A program made the position numbers and the translations under genes. A stretch of 64,000 bases of DNA, taken from positions 164,096 to 228,095 of the forward strand of contig NZ_DIIM01000005.1 of NCBI RefSeq assembly GCF_002420705.1, given 5' to 3'. Positions 1 through 7,745 of the stretch are shown here, in pieces. Source of the stretch: Sphingobacterium sp. UBA5670 (lineage in GTDB: Bacteria > Bacteroidota > Bacteroidia > Sphingobacteriales > Sphingobacteriaceae). The notes under the pieces are model-generated. The model was not told the DNA's origin. It searched no databases and worked only from the letters and a program-made list of their open reading frames with translations. Each line of letters begins with the position of its first letter. Within the stretch, counting starts at the first letter, position 1.

Positions 1-33
1 TGTAAAGCGCTTTTTTTATGTTGTTTCTAACGA

Positions 34-453
34 CTAGAATCTTTCAAATTGAGAGAAGAAGAAGTTTCCTTCGATAGCAGCATTCTCATCTGAATCAGAT
101 CCGTGGATAGCATTTGCATCGATTGATTTTGCGTATTTGTTACGGATCGTACCTTCAGCCGCATCAGCAGGGTTAGTAGCACCGATCAATGTACGGAAAT
201 CTTCAACAGCATTATCTTTTTCTAAGATTGCAGCAACGATAGGACCTGAAGTCATAAATTCGACCAACTCACCGTAGAAAGGACGCTCTTTGTGTACTGC
301 ATAGAATGCACCGGCTGTTTCTTTAGAAAGTTGAATGTATTTCATTGCAATGATTTTAAAACCACCAGCAATAATATCGTTTAAGATTGCACCGATGTGA
401 CCGTTCGCTACAGCGTCAGGTTTGATCATCGTAAATGTTCTGTTAGTTGCCAT
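34..453 (-). CDS. ndk: Nucleoside diphosphate kinase
   Basis: Cytosolic enzyme that moves the gamma-phosphate between nucleoside tri- and diphosphates through a phospho-histidine. The 139-residue protein has the usual family length. It opens with the TFTMIKPDAV strand and carries the active-site motif NAIHGSDS, with the catalytic histidine at residue 117. Codon 1 is ATG and a clear promoter lies 17 bp upstream, so the start is secure. The gene is monocistronic and diverges from ispH. Its promoter spacer is almost identical to that of ugd 22 kb away, which suggests shared control. Confidence 0.98.
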   Translation of the reverse strand: MATNRTFTMIKPDAVANGHIGAILNDIIAGGFKIIAMKYIQLSKETAGAFYAVHKERPFYGELVEFMTSGPIVAAILEKDNAVEDFRTLIGATNPADAAEGTIRNKYAKSIDANAIHGSDSDENAAIEGNFFFSQFERF

Positions 454-469
454 TATTTTAATTTTTTTG

Positions 470-500
470 CAAAATTAGATAAATTGCTTTTCATATGCAA
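470..500 (-). promoter_or_regulatory. Promoter of ndk (Bacteroidota type)
   Basis: Read on the minus strand: TTG (plus 498-500), a 20-bp spacer, then TAATTTTG (plus 470-477). This fits the Bacteroidota -33/-7 consensus TTG...TAnnTTTG. It implies a leader of only about 13 nt before the ndk ATG. The spacer matches that of the ugd promoter at 19 of 20 positions. Confidence 0.75.
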
Positions 501-700
501 TATCATTACGCTTCATATAGACACAATTCTTGATAAACTTAATAACTTAATATCTCCTTAACCGTGAAATTCTTGCATGCTGCCCCGAATCTTTAGGTGT
601 AAGGCAACTGGTATTCCTTCATGTTCTGCAACAATATCTTTTGGGTGATAATGTAACAAGGCCGGTGAACCTGACCATTTCAAGAAAAGTAAAAAAACAA

Positions 701-733
701 TTGATCTAAGTTCAATGCGAATACGTAACTTTG
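701..733 (+). promoter_or_regulatory. Putative promoter of ispH
   Basis: TTG at 701-703 and TAACTTTG at 726-733 resemble the Bacteroidota promoter, although the 22-bp spacing is a little long. The -7 element ends 7 nt before the ispH ATG, so the transcript would have almost no leader. No other gene-like sequence is visible in the 454-740 gap. Confidence 0.45.
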
Positions 734-740
734 TGATATT

Positions 741-1589
741 ATGGCATTAAATCTAACAGTAGACATCGATAAAGATTCAGGCTTTTGCTTTGGAGTAGTA
801 TACGCTATTGATATGGCGGAGGAGATTTTGGAAGAAGACGGTTATCTTTATTGTTTAGGAGATATTGTTCATAATGACGAGGAAGTTGCCCGCTTGAAAG
901 CAAAAGGTTTACGGATCATCGATCATAGTGTGCTTCCAACATTGAGCAATGAAAAGGTGTTGATCCGTGCGCACGGAGAAGCTCCGGAGACCTACCGTAT
1001 TGCATTGGAAAATAATATAACCTTAATCGATGCTTCTTGTCCGGTTGTTCTTAAATTGCAGAATCGTATAAAAACATCGTTCGATCAAAAAGAGAAAATC
1101 TTAATCTTCGGAAAGCATGGGCATGCCGAAGTGATCGGTTTACAGGGGCAGACAAATAACGAGGCCTTGGTTTTTCAGGATATTGCCGAATTGGATCAGG
1201 TTGAACTGCCTTCATCATTTACCCTATATAGCCAGACAACAAAGAGCGTCGATAAATTTTATGCGATCAAAGATGAATTGATCAAGCGTGGTTATGAAGT
1301 CAAAGCTAACGATACCATCTGCAGGCAAGTGTCCAATCGATATGAAGATTTAGGGGCTTTTGCCCGACAATATGACAAGATTGTTTTTGTTTCCGGTAAG
1401 AAATCCTCCAATGGCAAAGTACTTTTTGAAGTTTGCCAAAACGCAAATCCAGCTAGCTATTTTATTTCTGATCCGGCCGAATTGGACGCAAAGGTGTTTG
1501 CTGAAAATGACCGTATCGGCATCTGTGGAGCTACTTCGACACCGATGTGGTTAATGCGCGACGTAAAAGCAAGTTTAGAAGCGTTATAG
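741..1589 (+). CDS. ispH: 4-hydroxy-3-methylbut-2-enyl diphosphate reductase
   Basis: Last enzyme of the MEP isoprenoid pathway; it reduces HMBPP to IPP and DMAPP with a [4Fe-4S] cluster in the cytosol. The 282-residue sequence shows the three cluster cysteines in family context: Cys16 (SGFCFGV), Cys100 (DASCPVV) and Cys194 (NDTICRQVSNR). It also has the RAHGEAP and KHGHAEVIG histidine motifs and a C-terminal GATSTP. hemH follows 81 bp downstream. A TAnnTTTG element sits directly before the start codon. Confidence 0.97.
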   Translation: MALNLTVDIDKDSGFCFGVVYAIDMAEEILEEDGYLYCLGDIVHNDEEVARLKAKGLRIIDHSVLPTLSNEKVLIRAHGEAPETYRIALENNITLIDASCPVVLKLQNRIKTSFDQKEKILIFGKHGHAEVIGLQGQTNNEALVFQDIAELDQVELPSSFTLYSQTTKSVDKFYAIKDELIKRGYEVKANDTICRQVSNRYEDLGAFARQYDKIVFVSGKKSSNGKVLFEVCQNANPASYFISDPAELDAKVFAENDRIGICGATSTPMWLMRDVKASLEAL

Positions 1590-1670
1590 GCGCAATTACC
1601 CGTCACAGATATTTCATAATTCCACGGTTTAGATCCTGAGTGCATTCTTTTTTGCGTAGCTTTGTAAGCT

Positions 1671-2705
1671 ATGAGCAATAAAGGCAAAAAAGGAATTCTT
1701 TTAGTACAATTGGGTACACCTGATAGTCCCACTACTCCAGATGTAAAAAAATATTTAACGGAGTTCCTAATGGATCCGCGAGTTATTGATATTCCTTATT
1801 TTCAACGAACCCTATTGGTAAAAGGGATTATTGCACGTACACGTGCTCCCAAATCTGCAAAAGTATACGAAACGATCTGGGATAAAGAAACGGGTTCGCC
1901 TTTGATGCATTATAGTGTTTTGCAACGCGATCTGTTGCAGGAAGCATTGGGCGAAGAATACCATGTTGAATTAGCGATGCGGTATCAAAATCCATCAATT
2001 GAGGCCGCATTGAAAAATATGGAAGGTCTATTTTTGGAGTCTATTCGCGTCATTCCTCTATTTCCACAGTATGCTTCCGCGACTTCAGGATCAGTCATTG
2101 ATCGTGTGATGGAGCTAATTCGTAAATGGAATTACCTACCGGAGATCAGTTTTGTAAGCAATTTCTGTACAGATGATTTAATGGCAGAAACTTATGCGGA
2201 TCATGCTCGCAGGCACGATTTGGAAAGTTTTGACCATTTTGTGTTTAGCTATCATGGGCTTCCTGTACGACAGCTTGGTAAAGTTGATCCGACAGGTCAG
2301 CTTAAATGCCCCGAATCAGGCTGCGATTCCTGTAAAACAACTGCCAATTCATACTGCTATCTTTCTCAATGTTATGCGACAACACGGACGATAGCTGCAA
2401 AGCTCGGGTTAAAAAAAGAACAATATTCGCTTTGCTTTCAATCCCGTCTAGGTAAAGAGCCCTGGATACAGCCTTATACTTCCGATTTATTGCATGATCT
2501 TGCCGCAAAGGGTTATAAGAAGTTATTAATTTTCAGTCCCGCGTTTGTAGCGGATTGTATCGAGACCATTGATGAAATTGGCGTGGAATATGCTAATGAA
2601 TTTAAACATTTAGGTGGGGAGGAAGTGTGTTTGGTAGAGAGTCTTAATGATGATCCCAAATGGATCGAATCTTTAAAACAATTGGCGCTTAATGCCAAGA
2701 ATTAA
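1671..2705 (+). CDS. hemH: Ferrochelatase
   Basis: Inserts Fe2+ into protoporphyrin IX, the final step of protoheme synthesis. The 344-residue sequence has the N-terminal GILLVQLGTPDSP, the active-site FSYHGLP with the metal-binding histidine near residue 194, and the C-terminal PAFVADCIETIDEIGVE signature with the essential glutamate. Five cysteines cluster between about residues 212 and 235 (CPESGCDSC...C...C), a pattern that may hold an extra metal or cluster. TAGCTTTG at 1657-1664 suggests its own nearly leaderless promoter. The metallophosphoesterase gene follows after 13 bp, so the two are probably cotranscribed. Confidence 0.97.
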   Translation: MSNKGKKGILLVQLGTPDSPTTPDVKKYLTEFLMDPRVIDIPYFQRTLLVKGIIARTRAPKSAKVYETIWDKETGSPLMHYSVLQRDLLQEALGEEYHVELAMRYQNPSIEAALKNMEGLFLESIRVIPLFPQYASATSGSVIDRVMELIRKWNYLPEISFVSNFCTDDLMAETYADHARRHDLESFDHFVFSYHGLPVRQLGKVDPTGQLKCPESGCDSCKTTANSYCYLSQCYATTRTIAAKLGLKKEQYSLCFQSRLGKEPWIQPYTSDLLHDLAAKGYKKLLIFSPAFVADCIETIDEIGVEYANEFKHLGGEEVCLVESLNDDPKWIESLKQLALNAKN

Positions 2706-2718
2706 AAATAGGTAAAAG

Positions 2719-3993
2719 ATGTTGTTAGTAAACGCTTGTGTATTACTCATATTAGATTTTTATATTTTCTTTGCGCTCCGCGCAACGAAGATCAAATTTC
2801 CCAAAACAAAAGTATTTTCCATCTTATGGTGGTCTTATTCTGTTTTACTTTTATTAGGCGTTTTTATCTCAGCACAATATAGTATTCCTTTAATCGTTCG
2901 TTCGGTTATCTTGGTCGCTTTCTTTCTGACTGCCGCCTCAAAGATATTTTTCTTCCTGATTTTATTGATTGATGATATCCGACGCGGAGGAGTTTGGTTG
3001 AAACGCCTTTTTGCGAAGAAGAGATCTGTCGAGGACTTGGTCGAAGATGCTGGCGACCCTTTACCGGAAAATCCAGTGAAAGGTATTAGCCGATCCGAAT
3101 TTTTAACGAAGGCTGGTATCCTTGTTGGGGCTTCACCACTGATTCCGTTGAGCTGGGGTATTATTTCAGGAGCTTATGACTATCGTGTCCGAAGAGTTCC
3201 ATTGTATTTACCCAATTTACCCAAAGCATTCCACGGAATGACCATTGCACAGATCTCCGATGTGCATTCCGGCTCGTTCTATAATAAGAAAGCCGTCACG
3301 GGTGGTATTGATATGCTTTTAAAGGAAAAAGCCGATGTGACTTTCTTTACAGGTGATATCGTGAATTCCCAGGCTTCTGAAATGCGCGATTATCAGGATA
3401 TTTTTGCCCGTGTGAAATCCGACTTAGGTGTATTCTCTACGCTGGGTAACCATGACTATGGCGATTATTATTATGGGAAGGAAGATTCTCCTGCAAAACG
3501 CAAAAACCTCCAGGATGTTATCGATGTTCATAAAATCATGGGCTGGGATCTTTTAATGGACGAAAATCGTAAAATTAAGGTCGACGGTGAAGAGCTTTGT
3601 ATTGTCGGGGTTCAGAATTGGGGGACAGGTCGTTTTCCGAAACATGGCGATATCAAGAAAGCGTTAATGGGTACCGAAGAGCAGCCCGTTAAGTTACTGT
3701 TATCTCACGATCCTTCGCATTGGCGGGCTCAAGTATTGGATACTGATGTGGATGTGATGTTTGCTGGACATACACATGGGATGCAATTTGGTGTAAGGTC
3801 CGAGATGCTGCAATGGAGTCCGGTGCAATATATCTATAAGGAATGGGCCGGGCTTTATCGTGCGCAACAGAACAAACGATTATATGTTAATGTCGGCTAT
3901 GGCTTTTTGGGTTATCCAGGACGTGTTGGAATTCTGCCTGAAATTACCATATTCGAATTGCTAAAAGCGCAAGACCCAAAGTTTAACGCATAA
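2719..3993 (+). CDS. Membrane-anchored metallophosphoesterase
   Basis: A 424-residue protein. The first 110 residues form about three hydrophobic helices. After a linker, a calcineurin-like phosphoesterase domain (about residues 170-400) shows the metal-ligand motifs ISDVHSG, FFTGDIVN, LGNHDYGDY and FAGHTHGMQFG in the right order. It resembles YkuE/YaeI-type enzymes, which hydrolyse lipid or nucleotide phosphoesters; the substrate here is not evident. It starts 13 bp after hemH. Confidence 0.9.
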   Translation: MLLVNACVLLILDFYIFFALRATKIKFPKTKVFSILWWSYSVLLLLGVFISAQYSIPLIVRSVILVAFFLTAASKIFFFLILLIDDIRRGGVWLKRLFAKKRSVEDLVEDAGDPLPENPVKGISRSEFLTKAGILVGASPLIPLSWGIISGAYDYRVRRVPLYLPNLPKAFHGMTIAQISDVHSGSFYNKKAVTGGIDMLLKEKADVTFFTGDIVNSQASEMRDYQDIFARVKSDLGVFSTLGNHDYGDYYYGKEDSPAKRKNLQDVIDVHKIMGWDLLMDENRKIKVDGEELCIVGVQNWGTGRFPKHGDIKKALMGTEEQPVKLLLSHDPSHWRAQVLDTDVDVMFAGHTHGMQFGVRSEMLQWSPVQYIYKEWAGLYRAQQNKRLYVNVGYGFLGYPGRVGILPEITIFELLKAQDPKFNA

Positions 3994-4061
3994 AAAATCC
4001 CCTTTGACTTTTGAGTTAATATAGCTATAATTGTGTATTCTGTACACCAGTTATACATAAC

Positions 4062-5111
4062 ATGCAATCAACTTTAAACTTTGGGGACTCTCCCCACACA
4101 CGTGTTAATATTCTTACCGGGGAAAAAGTACTTGTGTCTCCGCATCGTAGTAAAAGACCATGGCAAGGGCAAGTAGAAGATCTTCCCGGGGATAATAGAC
4201 CGGAATATGATCCACAATGCTATTTGTGTCCCACAAATAAACGAGCAGACGGTGATATCAATCCAGATTATAAAGAAAGTTTTGTCTTTGTGAACGATTT
4301 CTCAGCTTTATTAAAAGATACAAGCCAGCAGGAATTTAATGAGGATGAACTGTTTGTCGCAGAGACTGAAAGAGGAATCTGTAAAGTCATTGCATTCACC
4401 CCGCGTCACGATCTTACACTTCCAGAAATGGATCCGGTAGCTATAAAGGCTGTGGTTGATCTTTGGCAAAAAGAGTTTGTGGAACTATCCAAGGTTGAAT
4501 GGATCAAATACATCCAGATTTTTGAGAACAAAGGTGCAATCATGGGTTGTAGTAACCCACATCCCCACGGACAGATCTGGTCACAAAATCATTTGCCTGT
4601 AGAAATCCAGAAAGAATGTGTTCAGCAACAGCACTATTTCAATAAATATCAACGTACGATCCTGTCAGATTATGTTAAAGCGGAGTTGAGAAAAGAGGAA
4701 CGCATTATAGACGAAAATGATTCTTTTGTTTCTCTAGTCCCTTTTTGGGCGGCCTGGCCTTACGAAACGATGATTGTCAGCAAACGATCTATCCAAAACA
4801 TTGCTGGGTTTGACGAGAAGGAAAAGACGGATTTTGCCGCCATACTCAAGCTATTGACAACGCGTTACGACAATCTCTTCAAAACATCCTTCCCCTATTC
4901 TGCAGGAATGCATCAGGCGCCAGTAAATGATGGTGACCACCCGGAGTGGCATTGGCATATGCACTTCTATCCACCACTGTTACGTTCTGCTACCGTTAAA
5001 AAGTTTATGGTTGGTTATGAAATGCTAGCAAATCCACAACGTGATATCACACCGGAAGTTGCCGCAGAACAGTTGCGAAATTGTTCGACAGTACATTATA
5101 AAGCTAAATAA
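4062..5111 (+). CDS. galT: Galactose-1-phosphate uridylyltransferase
   Basis: Leloir-pathway enzyme that exchanges UMP between UDP-glucose and galactose-1-phosphate. The catalytic HPH triad is in SNPHPHGQIW near residues 165-172. The Zn site is Cys53/Cys56 in CYLCPTNK, and the C-terminal AGMHQAPV and HWHMHFYPP motifs are present. The 349-residue length is normal. galK begins one base after the stop codon, so the two are translationally coupled. No galE, epimerase or transporter gene is adjacent. A small dyad, GTGTA...TACAC, lies upstream near 4034-4047. Confidence 0.97.
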   Translation: MQSTLNFGDSPHTRVNILTGEKVLVSPHRSKRPWQGQVEDLPGDNRPEYDPQCYLCPTNKRADGDINPDYKESFVFVNDFSALLKDTSQQEFNEDELFVAETERGICKVIAFTPRHDLTLPEMDPVAIKAVVDLWQKEFVELSKVEWIKYIQIFENKGAIMGCSNPHPHGQIWSQNHLPVEIQKECVQQQHYFNKYQRTILSDYVKAELRKEERIIDENDSFVSLVPFWAAWPYETMIVSKRSIQNIAGFDEKEKTDFAAILKLLTTRYDNLFKTSFPYSAGMHQAPVNDGDHPEWHWHMHFYPPLLRSATVKKFMVGYEMLANPQRDITPEVAAEQLRNCSTVHYKAK

Positions 5112-5112
5112 C

Positions 5113-6264
5113 ATGATAACAAAAGATACAATTGTAAATAAATTTAAAGAACACTATCAAGAAGAACCGCTTGTGGTTTCTTCCCCCGGACGCATTAATA
5201 TTATCGGCGAACATACAGATTACAATGATGGTTTTGTATTGCCTGCAGCGATTGATAAAGCAATTTATGTTGCTGTAAGCAAGCGTTCGGATGATACGAT
5301 CGTATTGTACGCAGAAGATTATCAGGAACGCCATGAGGTAAAATTAGCGGAGATCGCTATCTCAGAAAAACATTGGCCAAACTATATTCTCGGGGTAGTC
5401 GATCAGTATCAGAAACGTGGGGCAACGCTTGGTGGGTTCAACTTGTATATCGATGGCGATGTACCACTGGGGGCAGGGTTATCCTCTTCAGCAGCCGTTG
5501 AATGTGCCGTTACCTTAGCACTCAGCGAATTGTTTGATCTGAAGGTGGAGCAACTGGATATTCCACAGATAGCCCAAAAAGCTGAACATACGTATGCTGG
5601 TGTGATGTGTGGTATCATGGATCAGTTTGCATCGGCCTTTGGGAAAGAAAAAAATGTTATCAAGTTGGATTGCCGTACATTGGGATTCGAGTATGTTCCA
5701 CTTGATCTTAAAGGTTATGAAGTTGTATTATTGAATACAAACGTAAAACACTCATTAGCTTCTACAGCTTACAATACACGTCGTGAACAGTGTGAGCAGG
5801 CTTCTGCCTGGGTGCGGGAAAAATATCCAACGGTTAAGAATTTGCGTGATGTAACCGTCGAGATGCTCGATGAATTGGTTAAAGGCAAAGATGCTGACAT
5901 TTACGCTAAGGCAAGCTTTGTTGTCCGTGAGAATGAGCGCGTAGAGAAATCTTGCGATGCACTGCGTTCGGGCAATGTTGTTCAGTTGGGACAGTATATT
6001 TTTCAAAGCCATGAGGGGTTGAGCAAGGTATATGAAGTGAGCTGTCCGGAATTGGATTATTTGGTAGATTATGTCAAACAGTTTCCTGAGGTGATCGGTG
6101 CCCGAATGATGGGCGGTGGTTTCGGTGGCTGTACGATCAATATTGTCAAAGAAGGTGTATTACCTTCAATTTTGCCAACACTCGAAAAAGAATACAAACA
6201 GAAATTTGATAAAGAACTTTCGGTCATTCAGGTCAGGATTGCCGACGGTACCCGCGTACTTTAA
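5113..6264 (+). CDS. galK: Galactokinase
   Basis: GHMP kinase that phosphorylates galactose to galactose-1-phosphate. I place the start at the ATG at 5113 (MITKDTIVNKF), giving 383 residues, because an upstream in-frame ATG at 5041 lies inside galT and adds residues foreign to the family. The galactokinase signature GRINIIGEHTDYNDG is at 26-40. The ATP-binding GAGLSSSAAVE is near 125 and MMGGGFGGC is near the C terminus. It forms a two-gene operon with galT, closed by a strong terminator. Confidence 0.97.
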   Translation: MITKDTIVNKFKEHYQEEPLVVSSPGRINIIGEHTDYNDGFVLPAAIDKAIYVAVSKRSDDTIVLYAEDYQERHEVKLAEIAISEKHWPNYILGVVDQYQKRGATLGGFNLYIDGDVPLGAGLSSSAAVECAVTLALSELFDLKVEQLDIPQIAQKAEHTYAGVMCGIMDQFASAFGKEKNVIKLDCRTLGFEYVPLDLKGYEVVLLNTNVKHSLASTAYNTRREQCEQASAWVREKYPTVKNLRDVTVEMLDELVKGKDADIYAKASFVVRENERVEKSCDALRSGNVVQLGQYIFQSHEGLSKVYEVSCPELDYLVDYVKQFPEVIGARMMGGGFGGCTINIVKEGVLPSILPTLEKEYKQKFDKELSVIQVRIADGTRVL

Positions 6265-6280
6265 TAAAAAATAGGTACAG

Positions 6281-6320
6281 TAAGGGGAATAACATTAACG
6301 TGCTATTCCCCTTATTTTTT
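6281..6320 (+). terminator. Intrinsic terminator of galTK
   Basis: Perfect 11-bp stem, TAAGGGGAATA at 6281-6291 with TATTCCCCTTA at 6304-6314, a 12-nt loop, then a run of T. It begins 16 bp after the galK stop. Confidence 0.9.
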
Positions 6321-6352
6321 GCCCTTTTTGATAAAGACTTAGCACATAAGTG

Positions 6353-7543
6353 TTAGTTAAGTTGATCTAAAGCCTGTTTTAAATCGGCAATTAAATCATC
6401 GATATGTTCGATTCCAACAGAGATGCGCAACATGCCCTGCGTAATTCCCGAAGCTTCTTTCTGTTCCTTCGTATGATGACCGCCCCACATGCTGGCCGGA
6501 TGCACAATAAGAGACTCCACGCCACCTAGACTGGCCGCGTTGATAAAGATATGGAGACCATTGATGAATGTCTGCGCATTTGAAAAAGCTTCTTCTTCAT
6601 CTTTACCGTTCAGCTCCATACAAAGCATACCCGAAAACCCGCTCATTTGTTGCGCTGCGAGCTCATGTTGGGGATGATTGGGTAACCCGGGGTAACTGAC
6701 CTTCTTAATTTTTGGGTGCTGGTCCAAAAATTCAGCCAGCTGAATGGCATTTGCATTAATCTGTTTCACACGTAGACTTAACGTTTTCAATCCGCGTAAC
6801 AATAACCAGGAGTCAAGCGGTGCAAGTGATGCCCCCAAAGCGACCGATCGCTTCCATACACGGGCAATATAGTCCCGCGTACCGCAGACGACACCAGCAG
6901 TAAGATCACTATGTCCGCCTAAATATTTCGTGGCGCTGTGGACAACGACGTCAATTCCAAAATCTGTCGGTGTTTGGTTGATAGGGGAGGCAAATGTATT
7001 ATCGACCATACTCTGAATCCCATGTTGTTTGGCGAGTTCTCCGATCGCTTTTAGGTCCGTGATATGGAGATTTGGATTCGATGGAGTCTCTATATAAATC
7101 AGCTTGGTATTTGCCTGAATCGCCTCTCTAAATGCTGAAACATCTGTCTGATCCACAGCTGTAACTGTGATGCCATAATCCGTTAAGAACTCCTTAAAGA
7201 AAATAGCTGTACCTGAATAATGTGCATGTTGGGCGACAATATGATCCCCCGATTTAACGATGGCCAATATGGCGGTACTAATCGCTGCCATACCTGTTGC
7301 AAATACAAGTGCATCCTCTGTTTTTTCCAATTTTGCGAGGATGGACGCTACTTGGCTATTCGTCGGGTTGCCATGACGATGATAAAAATAAGGGTGTTTC
7401 GGTTCGGTAGCAGCCTTGATGTATTCCGCTGGGTCAGGATCTGCAATGTAGGTGGATGTCTGATAGATTGGAGTAGTTACTGCAGATGTCTGGTTGAATT
7501 GCTGTCCCTCATGGACGAGTATCGTTTCGGTATTGGTTGCCAT
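6353..7543 (-). CDS. PLP-dependent transsulfuration enzyme (cystathionine gamma-synthase/lyase family)
   Basis: Cys/Met-metabolism PLP enzyme of 396 residues, fold type I. The Schiff-base lysine is Lys206 in VVHSATKYLGGHSD and the PLP-nitrogen aspartate is Asp181 (MVDNTFASP). The phosphate-binding YHRHGNPT and FATGMAAIS motifs and the C-terminal RISVGIEHIDDL are clear. The family includes cystathionine gamma-synthase, cystathionine beta/gamma-lyases and methionine gamma-lyase; sequence alone does not separate them here, so no gene symbol is given. It stands alone, with about 200 bp to mfd. Confidence 0.92.
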   Translation of the reverse strand: MATNTETILVHEGQQFNQTSAVTTPIYQTSTYIADPDPAEYIKAATEPKHPYFYHRHGNPTNSQVASILAKLEKTEDALVFATGMAAISTAILAIVKSGDHIVAQHAHYSGTAIFFKEFLTDYGITVTAVDQTDVSAFREAIQANTKLIYIETPSNPNLHITDLKAIGELAKQHGIQSMVDNTFASPINQTPTDFGIDVVVHSATKYLGGHSDLTAGVVCGTRDYIARVWKRSVALGASLAPLDSWLLLRGLKTLSLRVKQINANAIQLAEFLDQHPKIKKVSYPGLPNHPQHELAAQQMSGFSGMLCMELNGKDEEEAFSNAQTFINGLHIFINAASLGGVESLIVHPASMWGGHHTKEQKEASGITQGMLRISVGIEHIDDLIADLKQALDQLN

Positions 7544-7686
7544 ACTAATAATGTTGATTGATGCTTTGTATTGCCTTAAGTCTCCATAACACGAACTTGT
7601 CGCATCTTTGATCGTAAGGAACCTTCAATTCGTTTGAAAGCATTGTTGGTGCAAATAGCCCCGAAGAAGGTTGTCTTGTCTATCAA

Positions 7687-7727
7687 ATATAAATAAAATC
7701 TACGTATTGAGTAGATTTTATTTATAT
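7687..7727 (-). terminator. AT-rich hairpin downstream of mfd
   Basis: A perfect 17-bp inverted repeat (7687-7703 with 7711-7727, 7-nt loop) lies 18 bp past the mfd stop. On the minus strand the 3' arm ends in a T-rich stretch. The stem is unusually poor in GC for an intrinsic terminator but is in the expected place. Confidence 0.6.
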
Positions 7728-7745
7728 CGGATGCATCAATACATA

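Noticed and set aside
1..20. AAAGCGCTTT followed by T, possible terminator at the window start
   Set aside because: The upstream part is outside the window, so the hairpin cannot be judged.
5041..5112. Upstream ATG for galK inside galT
   Set aside because: It overlaps the end of galT and adds residues unlike galactokinases; the ATG at 5113 gives the normal N terminus.
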